NCBI GenBank assembly: GCA_002286855.1
Contig: NRSV01000061.1
Location: 124,001-188,000 of the forward strand
Origin: Bipolaris cookei
Lineage: Eukaryota; Ascomycota; Dothideomycetes; Pleosporales; Pleosporaceae
DNA: 64,000 nucleotides
Direction of reading: 5' to 3'
Shown here piece after piece: positions 23,516 to 35,240 of this stretch; the first letter of the stretch is position 1; each line of letters begins with the position of its first letter. The notes under the pieces were generated by a model that saw only the letters and a list, made by a program, of their open reading frames with translations, searched no databases and was not told the origin of the DNA. Both the position numbers and the translations under genes were made by a program.

Positions 23516-23836
23516 TTTGTTTCGTTATTTTCTTTCTTGACGTTTGGGAACATGTGTTTTGCAATGGGGGGAAAAGCATAGCGTGGAGTTTTGCATCAGT
23601 TTTCTTTCTTTCTTTTTTTCCTGCATGGTAATCGTCGGGGACGATGGACAAGTGTATAGAGATGGTGAAATGGAAGACATAAATATATATTCAAAGGTCG
23701 ATATGGCTCAAATGGTTGTGAAAATTTCAATTCGCTGCAAATGGCTCGCAAACAAATTATCAAACGCCTTTTACACCTTCCCATCGTCTTTTATGCAGTG
23801 TAATCATGCATAGCAAAACCATTGTCATTTTCCCTT
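23516..23836. other. Convergent 3' spacer
   Basis: 321 bp between two convergent genes (BCS1-like and HEM2). AT-rich in its second half; shared 3' UTR or terminator sequence. No gene. Confidence 0.5.
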
Positions 23837-25029
23837 TTAATTATCTAGCCAGTCGAGAAATTCTGGTGTGAAGTAGCTGACTACTATCGAAGCACCAGCT
23901 CGTAGGATACCCTGAGTCGCCTCCTCGGCCATCTGTCTCAATTCAAAGACACCTGCCGCTGCCGCTGCATGGATCATGGCATACTCGCCAGAAACCTGGT
24001 ATGCTGCGATTGGCATATCCTTGCCAATCTCCTTTGCGTCGCTGATAATGTCTAGGTACTGGCTAGCAGGCTTGACCATGATAATATCTGCACCCTCGCC
24101 GATATCTCGTACAATGGCTCGTCGTGCTAGACCACGGCCACCAGGAGGCAGTTGGTAGCATCTTCGGTCGCCGAATGAGGGGACGGAACCTGCAGCGTCG
24201 CGGAAGGGGCCGTACAAGCAACCTGAGAATTTGGCGGCGTATGACATGAGCGAGACCTGGTGTGCTATTCCGGCCTCGATGAGTCTCAGCTTGATTGCAC
24301 GTATGCGACCATCGTTCATATCTGAAGGCGCAACGCAGTGCGCACCGGCCTGCGCGTATGAGAGAGCGACATCGGCGATGCGCTCCACGGACAAGGCGTT
24401 GTTTAGACTACCGTCGTCGCGCAGAATACCGCAGTGGCCGTGTGAGGTGTATTCGCACAAGCAGACGTCGGCAACAATAAACAAATCGGGGAATGCTCGT
24501 CGAAGCAGGCGGATGGTCTTGATTACAGGGCCCTTGGGGTCATCTGCATTGGTGCCGAGGGCGTCCTTTGCAGCGGGCGCGAGCGGCACGCCAAACAGAA
24601 TGACCGACTTGAGGCCCTTTGCGACAAGCGGCGTAAGGTATGGCACGACCTTGTTTAGGCCTCGGCGGTGGATGTTGGGAAGCGAGGGGATGAGCGTCTC
24701 TTCGTCAGGCTGGTCGGAAATAAAGAGGGGGAAGATGAGCATCGACTGCGCTGTGCGTTAATTCCTGTAATGCTTTTTTAAAGGGAAAAAAGTCGCTCCC
24801 AGCATACCTTGGTCAGCTGGCGCTCTGACTGCCATGCTCGCGACAGAGGGTGACTATATCCGCCATGCAACTGACTCTTGATGTCGCCAGATATGCTTAC
24901 GCTCGTGGCAGCAGTGCTAGCATATGATCGTGTTGAGCGTGCTTCTGATACCTGTGAGCGCAGATCCGGTCGGTCTGGTCGGTCCGAGTTTCGGTATGCA
25001 ATGTCTGAGACGAGCGAAGAAAAAGACAT
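23837..25029 (-). CDS. HEM2: Delta-aminolevulinic acid dehydratase (porphobilinogen synthase)
   Basis: Condenses two 5-aminolevulinate molecules to porphobilinogen, the second step of heme synthesis, in the cytosol. Two exons (25029-24808 and 24745-23837) with a 62-bp intron give 376 aa, close to the fungal norm plus an N-terminal extension of about 60 polar residues. The splice joins ...RQLTK to SMLIFPLFISD in frame. The metal site DVCLCEYTSHGHCG carries the Cys triad of zinc-dependent enzymes. The two substrate Schiff-base lysines are in MSYAAKFSG and IIMVKPASQYLD. GPFRDAAGS, DRRCYQLPPGGR and AYQVSGEYAM are further family blocks. Nothing is missing. It converges with the BCS1-like gene. Confidence 0.96.
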
Positions 25030-27106
25030 GACGGCAGCGAGAATAGGGTGTCGAGGGAATTGATACGAGGTGAGGGGCTCTTGCTGCTGTTGTAATCTGG
25101 GCAGTCTAAAAAGGTGGCGGGTGTACTATTACGGACTTCCGAGATGTCGGACGTTCACAACAAAAAGATTGTAGTAGACGAACAATTGCAATAAACTAAT
25201 GTCCGCAAAAGAGAAAAGAGAGCGGTAAAGCACGGTCAGAGCGGAAGTGAACTGCAGGGTCCGAAGTTTCTGGGCACAATTTACAAAGGGTGTGGCGATA
25301 CTATATGTGCATTGATTGCGAAGACGCAAAACTATGCCCGATGACGAATGGGAAGCGCAGGATTACTCGCATCCAAATGCAGTTTAGTGTAGGATTATAT
25401 CAGACAGCACCGGGCTTCTTTCGGGGGCCGAGGCAATGCTCGGAATAGCCTTGCGATACCCTTACGTGCATGCCCACTACGACACAATATCTCAAGGTCT
25501 TACCTACACACATTCACGAGCATCCACTATAAGCACCGTGCCAAGAGATTCTTGGGTGCGGAGTTCGCTTAGATTCTGCCTACAATGGGATTCAGCCCTC
25601 TGTCGTGCACTAAGCCTCCTCCACTTCAGCTGAACACTCTACCCGCTCTTATTAGATAACTAACCCCACTGGGCTTGAATCTCGCTCTCGGTCTATGAAA
25701 CTGTATCCCACAGCCCATTTGAGCTCGCTGCAGCCATCTCATTACAGCCTGCCACTCTCTCCTGCACATGACGTAGCAACCAAGCCTGTCGTCGGATCGA
25801 CAGTAGCTTGGCTATGTTTGTATTTTTTTTGCCCAAGCTCCAATCGTTTTGCAACACTGGCGAGTTATGTGCTTTGTTTAGAAGATCACACTTCCAGAGG
25901 CCTAGGTGTAGTATTGGCATGCGAGCCCACCGAGCATACCGTGCCTATCAATATCGGCAAACATTGCTGCGGGCTATCCCTGAATACACTGATCTCCAAT
26001 GCTCCTTGTCCCTGAGATCAGGTCCAAACATCAATTCTAGTGTATCCCAACCAGAATACTCCACTTCCCAACAATCATACCCCCTGCCCCGGACAACGTT
26101 GTAGGCTAGTGAGATTGCTCTTGAGCTCACGGACGCTCTGTTCGAGTACCTAGAACGTACTCTACGAGTAGCGCAGCGCCCTCTACCGTCTCGCCAGTGG
26201 TAGCAACACTCGACCGTCAGATTATTCTAGCGCTAATGCAAATGGTCTCCAAGACGTCCACTTCGATCCTGAAACATCTCGGATATCTTCTGAGAAGGAG
26301 GACTTAATCCTAGTTGAGCACCTCGTGCGCAAGTGGCGGCGGCGATTTCGCATATGACGGCAAGAGTATCGATAATGTTCGCTGCCACGAAAAAGGGACT
26401 GTCTGACACCTCGCATCGCGAAAAAATCAAGTAACAGTATGGCGCGGAGAAGCCGTCAGAAAAAGCAAAGTGTAAGCCTGTACAAGTCCACCTGAATGGC
26501 ATTCAAGACTCAGCAACACTATTTCTCCAACAGCCTATGGCGCTACTTATAGTCCTTACAGATGGTTTGGTAGCGGCGATGTCAAGTAATCATCAGACTC
26601 CAGTAGTATCGAAGACATATTTTCGAGGATAGAAACTCTTTATTTTGATGCCTCAAAGCTCGCGGAGGCTGGGGTCCGCTTCGTCAGAAAAGCAACACCG
26701 TTGAGCGTAATAGGCTAACCACCCATGGGTGTCAGATACAGGCTAACCCTTAGAAAACGTTTACCAGCCAACCGACCTACACCATCCACTTTACTGCTTT
26801 TCCTCGCCTCGAGACCTACGCCATCACACTATAGGCGCCACTCCACATTCCACCAGGCTTCGTTCACGTTAGTTCCTTCAAACTGACCCTTCACACTCCC
26901 GTGCCGTGCGGTATGTGACAGCGGCGCCAACACGGGGCAGCTACGCTTCTATCCGCAGCCCGTGCCCTGATATACATGCTTGGACAAGCACATCAAAGGC
27001 CATGCGACTTGCGAGATCCGCAAAAATGCATATAAACACCAAGCGACGTGCCAGGGGTTGCGATCCATGGTCATCAACCTCTTGACACTTTGTTCCATCA
27101 CTAGCC
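25030..27106. other. 2.1 kb intergenic region
   Basis: The first few hundred bp are the HEM2 promoter. The rest, to about 26700, has many stops in all frames and no recognised family. I see no terminal repeats. The last 300 bp precede the rhodopsin-like gene and probably hold its promoter. Confidence 0.45.
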
Positions 27107-28293
27107 ATGTCAGACAACCTGAAGCCCGCCATCATCGGCGTTAACATAACGTTGATCTTGCTCACTTTGGTGGCTATTAGTTGTCGTGTTGGGAGAAAGT
27201 TTCGGATGGTGAGCAGCTTTAGCTGGCACGATGGTATGTTGACAGTAGACATGTCTTGGTCAACTGTACTGACGATTGCAAGCTCTCGCCGCATACGCAG
27301 CATTTTGTGCCATCATGCTCTCGATAGTGCAGATGGCCAGCACGCATATTGGTGGAGGCTTGACCCTCGACGAAATTCCACCTGAGAATATCACTCCGTT
27401 TCTCAAGGTTCGCTTCTACAGCCTCTACTTTCAATGTTCTCTGCTAAAAGTATACATAAAAGATGGTCATGGCATCGTTGTTCTTCTACTTCATGTGCAA
27501 CTGGGCTGTGAAGCATTCGTTGCTTTGCTTTTACTCCGAGCTCACTTTCGAACGCTGGCATCGCGTGTTCATATACGTGATGCACGTCTTGGCTTTCATG
27601 TTTGGTTTTTCATGCGTCGTCATTGGTATCTTCCAATGTCTCCCTGTCCAGAAATTCTGGAACAACGAGCTCGAAGGATTCTGTATCGACAATGACGCAT
27701 TCGGCTACTACAACTCGATCTTCATGCTTTTGAACGACATCGTCCTCTATATCATGCCAGTCATCTTTACCTGGAACGTCCATCTACGCCGCTCCCATCG
27801 CATTGCCGTCAATTGCCTCTTTGCTCTCGGAGGCCTGGTCCTAGGAGCAAGCGTTGCACGAGTCTACTTCATGGACCAGCAAGTCAAGAACCCGGATTTC
27901 CCATTCCGTTTCGCTTCAATGATGATCTGCTCTGTCATCGAAAACCACCTTGCTGTCATTGTCGCATGCGCGCCCAACATCAAGGCACTCATCCTGCATA
28001 CCTTCCCCAGTCTGCAAGGCAAATTCGACAAGATTGTCAGCGATGGCGATGCCTACCGCCACAAGTACAAGAGCGGTTACAAAAGCAACAATTCTGCTAC
28101 TCTCGATGTGGAGTCTTCAGGAATCATGAAGATGAAGGATGTAGAAGTTAAAATTGAGAAGCCCGAGAGACCCGGCTTCTTCTCGAGTGGAAGCTCAAGA
28201 AGTGGGAAGACTAAGGACCAGTGGTGGCGTGCGCCAAATAGTTGGGCTGTCGAGTCTACAACTACTACTGTTGCTTCTTCCAACCAGAACTAA
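27107..28293 (+). CDS. Fungal rhodopsin-type seven-helix membrane protein
   Basis: Integral plasma-membrane protein of the large fungal 'rhodopsin domain' family (PTH11/SAT4-like, no retinal lysine implied). Three exons (27107-27233, 27283-27407, 27463-28293; introns 49 and 55 bp) give 360 aa. Seven hydrophobic helices are readable, starting with IIGVNITLILLTLVAISCRV. The family blocks GRKFRM, SFSWHDALAAYAAF, FYSELTF, PVQKFW, CIDNDAFGYYNSIFMLLNDI and ENHLAVIVACAPNIKAL are in the expected order. The soluble C-tail (about residues 275-360) is Lys/Ser-rich. It has no CFEM domain and a very short N-terminus, so it is not a classical PTH11 receptor. Ligand and role are unknown. Confidence 0.88.
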
Positions 28294-30044
28294 GGGTTCG
28301 GGACGTTGGGAGCATGTCATGTTCAAAGACCGACTTTTTTTGTAAAAGTGTTGATGCAAGTTCATTGTATCTTCTTCTACTGTCATAGTCGGCTATTCAT
28401 AAAGCGAAAATAGAGTTTTCGTCTCTCATTACGCCTTCTCCCTGAACGTTCTTGCAATCCAAAATTACTCTATCTCCAGTATTAACTCCCTTTCCCAATG
28501 CACTATCCGCCCATTACTCTCGTTGTTGTACAGTTTATCGACGATGTTTGCTCCGTCTATTAGTGGCAACGACGTTGCCCGTCACGCATGGCTCGACACT
28601 TCTAGGTTCACTGGTACTTGACTTCCGCACCCTCCTCCGTCTCACGTTTCCGCCTCTTTCCACTCTCTTTCCCAAAACACAACCACCCACTGATAGCCGT
28701 ATGCAGTCGTTTCCACAATGATTCTCTAGAAATCCCATCCCTTGTAGTCGTAATAGTGACGGTGGGAGGTCGGGGCAGTGCCGTAATACTCAAATCGGAC
28801 GCATCTTGCAGATTTACCAGGTTAGAACTCTGAGGGCGGCTGGAACTTGTAGGCGGGTTTGAAGCAGGCTCGTGATAATCATGAAACAGAATAGAGTTTA
28901 TGGGGAGGAGATGGCGCGACTGCATTTTTGGTGGCGTTGAATGGAGGAAAATTGTTGGATGGAAAAGAAGACTAGGACCTTGCTCGTCGGATGGCGTTGC
29001 CTAACAGACTTGATGCAGTTAAGGTTTTACTTGACATTGACAAATGGTTGCGCAACAAGGGGTGAGATGCTCATGGAAAACGGAATTATACGTAGTGCGT
29101 CATTGTTTGGACAGCCAAGCACTCGTTGTTGTGCAGACGGTGGTGAAGGTGAAGGTAAAGGTGAAGATGAAACGAAGGCGATGGCTAATCTTCCGTTAGT
29201 GTATTACGCACCCAGCCTAATCGGACTCTTGGAATCAGGCTGCGGTCTCCCTATATGAGTCGTGTTATACAAGTTAGATTGCAGGGGTGGCTTGTGTTTC
29301 GACATCCGTTAGTGATTACAAAGGAAAATATTGACCGGATCATATGAGAGCTATGATGATGTGGACATTGGACGATGAAATAAATGCCTTGGGTCTCCTA
29401 GAACCTCAGACAGAGAGGCGGAGTGGAAATTGATTGTGAAAATTGAACGAGCCAAGAGCAGAAGAAATTAGGCAATTGTTCGGCATGACATGGTTCGCTC
29501 AAATCCATGACTAGGAAGTGTCAGATTTTAATAGGGTTGTGTACGTATACGCAAGCCTATAAAAGCGATGAAGTATCTTCTGGCATTAACATAAGAAGAC
29601 GCGTTGCCTGTCAACAACGATATCTTTAGTCTGACACGCTGACCATAGACATCTACCGCTGTAGTAGACAACCTAAGAATGCACACGCCCCCCATGATTG
29701 TCGTCTGCGCGTTTCCGGATACGGTTGCTTCGGCGATTTAACGATGAGATTTCCCCAGATTTTCCCGAAGACGGAGCGGAACCCCTTGTGCCACCAATCA
29801 TTCGTCGGCCTCGCTGATTTAGCCACGCCACCATACTCAACACCTAGTTCATGCATAGGCAATTTTCACTGTAACGATCCGGCCGGAACCTAGCTCGCAA
29901 GCGTAGTCAGAACGGGTGAACTGTAAACCTCAACCTAATTCTCTTCCTAAATTTAGGTCACACTGTAATATAATAGTATAAGTATGTGTCGGCCCTGTCT
30001 TCGAGAATATGGCCGTGCCTGCAAAGCACAACTGATCCAAAATC
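28294..30044. other. 1.75 kb intergenic region
   Basis: One possible small gene lies on the minus strand (listed separately, 28608-28925). The rest shows no supportable coding frame. The last 100 bp before 30045 should be the promoter of the pectin methylesterase. Confidence 0.45.
28608..28925 (-). CDS. Possible small hypothetical protein
   Basis: 105 codons from an ATG at 28925. Pro/Ser/Thr-rich middle and a basic C-terminal third (GKESGKRRKRETEEG). No signal peptide, membrane helix or recognised family. Composition is not obviously protein-like and the frame could be accidental. It converges with the membrane-protein gene to its left. Confidence 0.25.
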   Translation of the reverse strand: MQSRHLLPINSILFHDYHEPASNPPTSSSRPQSSNLVNLQDASDLSITALPRPPTVTITTTRDGISRESLWKRLHTAISGWLCFGKESGKRRKRETEEGAEVKYQ

Positions 30045-31031
30045 ATGAGGTCTGCCGTCCTAGCCTGTGTCCTCGGAGTTGTTTCCGCCGACAAGCAAGT
30101 GCGCACGAAACCGGACCAAGGAGCCTTGGTCGTTGATGCATCAGGCGCATATCCGAACAGCTATCTCAACATCAGTGCCGCCGTAGCAGGACTCCATAAT
30201 AAAACCGACGCCCAAAAGATCTTCATCTTCCCCGGCACATATACCGAGCAAGTCTACATACGCCGGCTTGCAGGCCCCTTAACCATCCAAGGCTACACCA
30301 ATGATTCCACTACTTACAAGAAGAACCAAGTCCTCCTCACCTACAACCTCTCGCGCAAAACCCCTGGTCTAGCCAACAACGACGCAACATCAACCCTCCG
30401 CCTCTGGACCTCCAACGTCAAAATCTACAACCTCAACATCGCCAACACCTTCGGCGCCGGCTCCCAAGCCCTCGCGCTCAGCGCTCAGAAAACAAACCAA
30501 GGCTTCTATGGCTGCAATTTCACCAGCTACCAAGACACCATTTACGCCAACGAAGGCCGCCAAATCTACGCCAAATCATTCGTAAACGGCGCCGTAGATT
30601 TCATTTTCGGACTCCGCGCCGTCGCCTTCTTCAACAAAATGGACATCGAAACCATCGGCCCCGGCTTCATCGTCGCCAACGGCCGCGACTCCGAGGAAAA
30701 CACGAGTTTCTACGTCTTCAACAAGGTCAATGTTACTGGGTCTAGTGGTCCGAGTTCAACGGATCTGGGACGCCCCTGGAGACCATTTAGCAGAGTTCTT
30801 TTCCAGCAGAGTTACCTAGGTGATGTGGTTACGCCGCGGGGTTGGTCGCAGTGGGACGATGTGCAGAGCACAAACAATGTTGTTTTTCAAGAGTATCAGA
30901 ATTTCGGGCCTGGAGCGAATACCTCGGCGAGGGTGAACTGGAGTTCACAAGCTACTGCGCCGATTAAGGCTTCGGATCTGTTTGGGAGCGATTTTGAGAA
31001 GGAGAACTGGGTGGATGTTGATTATTTGTAA
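30045..31031 (+). CDS. Secreted pectin methylesterase (CE8)
   Basis: Removes methyl esters from pectin in the plant cell wall. A single exon encodes 328 aa, normal for fungal family-8 carbohydrate esterases. A short signal peptide (MRSAVLACVLGVVSA) supports secretion. All family blocks are present: GTYTEQV (GxYxE), QALAL, YQDTIYAN with the catalytic Asp, DFIFGLRAVAFF with the second catalytic Asp, and LGRPWRPF with the active-site Arg and Trp. The usual Asn after DFIFG is Leu here, which may or may not matter. Several N-glycosylation sites (NIS, NKT, NDS, NFT, NTS) are visible. It stands alone in a gene-poor stretch. Likely a plant-associated lifestyle gene. Confidence 0.93.
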   Translation: MRSAVLACVLGVVSADKQVRTKPDQGALVVDASGAYPNSYLNISAAVAGLHNKTDAQKIFIFPGTYTEQVYIRRLAGPLTIQGYTNDSTTYKKNQVLLTYNLSRKTPGLANNDATSTLRLWTSNVKIYNLNIANTFGAGSQALALSAQKTNQGFYGCNFTSYQDTIYANEGRQIYAKSFVNGAVDFIFGLRAVAFFNKMDIETIGPGFIVANGRDSEENTSFYVFNKVNVTGSSGPSSTDLGRPWRPFSRVLFQQSYLGDVVTPRGWSQWDDVQSTNNVVFQEYQNFGPGANTSARVNWSSQATAPIKASDLFGSDFEKENWVDVDYL

Positions 31032-31234
31032 ATACTTTATGAGGGCTTGTTTACATGATTGGTTACGGGGTACGTTAAATATCTAGTGCTATCTCCTTAT
31101 CTGCTTCAGCAGATTAACACGTACAATAACTACGTAGCGCTATACTGACTTGGCTCAAGCTCATCCAAACTCATCGTGAGCTCAAGCCTGTCCAAACTTA
31201 CCATTGGACACATCCTCCAAGGTACGTTGTTCGG

Positions 31235-32252
31235 TCACGACAGCCACAACGTGCTGCTTGGCAAGATGCGCTCCGTGACGAAGCCCACATCTTTCAGCCT
31301 ATTATATAAGTCATCGTACACTTCTAGCACCAGCTTGATCCTAAGAAATAGCGCAAAGTCAGTTCAGTCCCAATTGAACTCACGTCGCAGAAGATTTAAA
31401 CAAGTCCTCATAGTAATTATTCATGCGTTCGCCTTAAATGTATACATAATAGTGTACTTCCCAATTAGTGTTCGTATCAGCAGCCATGATTCTGAGAAGA
31501 TCCTCGATGTGGGACTTATTGCTTAACCTGACCGTGTTTTGCCAGTCAGAGAGAAGGTGATCGAGGTGCAAAATTGCCTTTCGCTTCAGACCTTGCTCCT
31601 TGAGATGAGCAAAGTTGTGCTCAGATGCAGTTCGCCAAATCCTGAGCGCTTATTTCAATACATCATAAATGTGAGCGATGCATAAACTAAGGTCTGGCTC
31701 GGGGTTCCGGCGGAAGGGGGAGGATTGGTAGTTGATATGAAGATGGAGATGCGCATGCATGAATGAGGTAAGGCCAGCAAAGATGGTGCTTGGTAGTTCT
31801 GGTAGTGATGCGTTACCATTCTCATTTATGTCAGAAATCAATTTGCAGAAATTCATCTCAGCCATGATGGAGATGTAGGCTGTAGTGCAGGCTTCGAGTA
31901 TAGAGCGCGCCTCGCTGGTGATCTACCTGCATAAAGAAAGTATACTTAACCTTTGTAGAGGGGTTTGCATGGGCTTAGGGGATAGACAATGAGGACGTTG
32001 CGTGCAGTGTCCTGACCCAAACTTAGCACGAAACTCGGTGATGAGATTTCGGATCTCAGCCGGAAAGCATAGCAGAAAATTGTTCTGCATATGCTCGCTT
32101 TCGTTGTCTTTTCCCATGAATCCGAAACGCGCTTGAGATTGGCGGATTACCTGGACTGCCTTCTTGACCTCTTTTCTATCGAGTTTATTACTCAAATAGA
32201 CCCTGTCTCCAGGTTTGAAAATTATGTGGCAGAAAGGGCGACAGGAGTTCAT
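31235..32252 (-). pseudogene. Decayed LPAEIRN-type (F-box/2EXR-like) fungal protein
   Basis: One minus-strand reading frame runs from about 32252 to 31437. It contains the block typical of a large fungal family with an N-terminal F-box-like motif (LLCFPAEIRNLITEF, usually LPAEIRNxIY) and a second block LCR-ITSEARSILEACTTAYIS. It is interrupted by TAG at 31923-31925, exactly where the family has Gln (CR-Q-I), and by TAA at 31650-31652 (DVLK then stop then ALRIW). Both fit CAG/CAA to TAG/TAA changes. A last piece, IKLVLEVYDDLYNRLKDVG (about 31340-31235), is in a different phase and was probably a separate exon. No function remains likely. Confidence 0.7.
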
Positions 32253-33422
32253 GGTGTTGATTTAGAGTTGTGTTAGGTCCGAATGCAATCAGGGGCTGAC
32301 TGTACCTTCTCTTGGAGAGGTATTGGGCGTACTGGAATGGTAAAATTTAGAGAGATGACGAGCTGAATCTCAATCTTCGATAGATCGAGGAATGGTTTGA
32401 TAGATAGGAATTTTTTATAATGAGCTGTGGATCAAGCTCTCGATAAAGGGCCATTAAGGTTGGCGAAAGTTATGTACACACCTAGATCCATTGTTAATGC
32501 ACGACTTGCTCTTTTGGTAGTTGTTAAAGAACGTTGGTGTATCAAACTGTGAACGGGAGTCATAAATCCAGTGTCTTTGAAGTTGGCTGGCGACTGCCTC
32601 CCCATCGTTCCTTTCATGTGAATGAATAAAGTAGAAGTGAATGGAGTAATGTCACGAGGGGTAAACCTCCATGCAGGATCGACTTGATGTACCGGAGACG
32701 GCCCTGAATCTGTAATTAAGAGTTTGATTCTCTGGAGTGGTGGCTAAAGTAAGTAATTTAGGATCTTTCACCAGATAATGAGATCTCCAGCAGGGTAGTA
32801 GTGAGTAGTTTGCGAGATCATCTCTATTTCCCGGTATTATGTGGGAGCCTGCGCGATACTATATGGAGTCTCTATGTTGTTTTCGTTCCGAAGGAGGATT
32901 GGGGAATGTCCGCAGCGTTGCGCGGGCTTCATTAGCCCCCGTCAGTAGACGCTGCTTGAGCCCTGGGATTTCAATAACTGCTCTAATACACATGGTGGTA
33001 TCGCATTCATAAAAAATACTATCAGAAATGAAGAGATTGAAAAGGCCTGGGTTTGTTGAAAGTTAATAAAGTTAAGTGGAGTACCCAAATAAGGGTTGGA
33101 CATGTGCAATAAGGTTGACATTCAGAAGTTGATGATATACCAAGAGTCTTGGTTACTTAAGACATGGACAGGGTATAGTTTGCCCTGCTTTTGAGATAAA
33201 GGGATTCAGGATTGTGTCAAACATTAGGTAAGCTGCTGTCAAACACGCAATCCAAACTATTCGTAGTGTCTTGCGCTTGGTTGTACGGTTTAATGATGAC
33301 GTTCTTGGAACATCACCAGCACGTCAAGCTCGGGCCCGACATACACCCATACTTTAAAGAACTTCGAGTATCCAGAGGAACAATATTTAGTTCCCCAGAA
33401 ATCTCATAAAAACCAAACCATA
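32253..33422. other. 1.2 kb degenerate spacer
   Basis: No supportable gene. Relatively AT-rich, with stops in all frames. It may include the lost 5' end of the F-box-like pseudogene and the promoter of the small gene at 33423. Confidence 0.4.
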
Positions 33423-33875
33423 ATGTCAGGAATCTTGAAAAGCTTTTCGCGCTCAGCGCCCATCGCAAGTCGCGCCCTTCAACAGCGAGGTCAGGGTATG
33501 CATCTCGAGCATTTTATCACCAAACTGCTTTCTAACATTTCAATCCAAGCTTTGCAGCCGATTATTTCTCGTACATATGCCAACGGCGCCGTACCCGGCC
33601 AATCGTCCAATGTATCCAACCCGCAGGCGAGCAGCTCTGAGAGCCAGTCCATCAACCACAGCACCTCGATTGGACAGACGGACAAGAATGATGGGGATCA
33701 CGTATCAATACAGAACCCTGTTAGCCACCCAGAAAACGATCGAGTAGGAGCGTCGGAGGAGACGACTGAGAGCCAGGACCACATGAAGCATGACCCGAAC
33801 GAGTCGGATGCGAAGAAGAGGGAGAAGACGTTGGAATATGGCCAGAATAAGCCTTTGGATGCGGCCGATAAATAG
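33423..33875 (+). CDS. Small conserved-looking protein with presequence-like N-terminus
   Basis: Function unknown. The ATG at 33423 begins MSGILKSFSRSAPIASRALQQR, an amphipathic, Arg/Ser-rich leader resembling a mitochondrial targeting sequence. The frame is open to 33875 (150 codons). A good intron (33490-33549, 60 bp, donor GTCAGG, TCTAAC branch box, acceptor AAG) would remove exactly 20 codons in frame and give 130 aa, joining ...RALQQR to ALQPIISRTYANG. The C-terminus KKREKTLEYGQNKPLDAADK is the conserved-looking part and resembles a short family of fungal mitochondrial or stress-related proteins that I cannot name. The middle is polar and low-complexity. Confidence 0.6.
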   Translation: MSGILKSFSRSAPIASRALQQRGQGMHLEHFITKLLSNISIQALQPIISRTYANGAVPGQSSNVSNPQASSSESQSINHSTSIGQTDKNDGDHVSIQNPVSHPENDRVGASEETTESQDHMKHDPNESDAKKREKTLEYGQNKPLDAADK

Positions 33876-35240
33876 GTTATGACGAGGGTCAATCAATGAA
33901 TGACAGTTTGAAAAATCAAAGAAAACCTTGAGCTTTCGTAAAGAAAAAGACGAATATTCACAGGAGGCTGAGAAGTCAAAGTTAGTTGGTTTCTTCCGAA
34001 AATACCACTTGTGTTCATATTCATCGGAAACAACTGAAGAAGGTCCTCTGGGCGTCGTTTCAATTGTCCTGTTCACGCTGTCTCAAAGCTCCATCGTTAA
34101 GGTTCGTAATCAATACCACAAGGCAACGGCTTACATGACGAGATTTTGGACCCATCTAAACATCCTCCAATATCAATTGAAGTTGCTTTTGATCTGACCA
34201 CATTGTGTATTTACAGCTCCTTAAAGCATATCATTCAGCAGGATCTCGCCAAATAAACTGTGGATCCTCACATCAGTTCTTGAACTAAAGTGGTTCCTCG
34301 AAAGGCACCCACTACAAGATTCACTTGCCTATAGGCCAAAATGGCAGTTCCAGACGAGCAAAATCTATGTAGCGCTTTGAAATAGGTTAGTGCGTAAAAA
34401 CCTCCTGCATGAAACATACACGAGATCTGACAACGTGGAGGTCAATGCGCCTTTGAACAATTGTTTTTGTGTGATTGAGATTTCGTGGCTGAGGTACCCG
34501 AATCCTCCAATACCTTGGCATTCGAAAGCACTTCGAAGGCATCTGGCTGTTAGGGACGAATCTCCGACCCGAACAATGCTAACCTGACTACTGAACCGCA
34601 AGTAGCTCGAATGACCGCCATGGAAGTTTCTCTTTATTAACGTAGCTCACCTTTTAGGTAATTGGTCTGTCGCTAAGCAGCACATCCTTGTCAATACTTA
34701 CGTCCGCAAGCCTACTGGCTCAACCGTCAACGCCGCAACAGTCTCCAATATCTGACGACCGGTAAGATTCCGGACGAAACGATGGACGCGAAGCTTAGCT
34801 CGTGTTTCGAAACCAGGTACCGAGGGCGGAAACGAGGCGGGTGCTAGTGTTTGGCAGGTACATGCAGCCAATAGCCTCCATCGCATGCCTACTAGCGCCC
34901 CGGTGCCATCTCCCGTCGTTCATGCTCTGCTCCTTAAGGTCCACATTTGCCTTGGGCATTCACGGCGAACACACTGCGTTAGGAAAAGAGAAAAACTGCG
35001 GGTTCTGACGCCTGGGGCCTGGAAACTCAACAAGAAAGTAAGGAGGGATGTTCCCGTGTGGGACGACATGTTTGTCGCAGCCTCAGGCATAAGTAGCACG
35101 AGGGGCGCGCCATTGTCTACGTGCTTATTTTCCCTTTATCACGCTTCATTCGTTTTTCAAACAAAACTTTCTTTGCATTCTTTTTTTTCTCTTCCAAAGG
35201 CTGTGCCAATCCATTATTACATTCATTCCTCAGACACAGG
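33876..35240. other. 1.4 kb intergenic region
   Basis: No gene recognised. The last 120 bp are T-rich (CTTTCTTTGCATTC then a T run) and probably form the promoter or 5' UTR of the DUF1996 gene. Confidence 0.45.
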
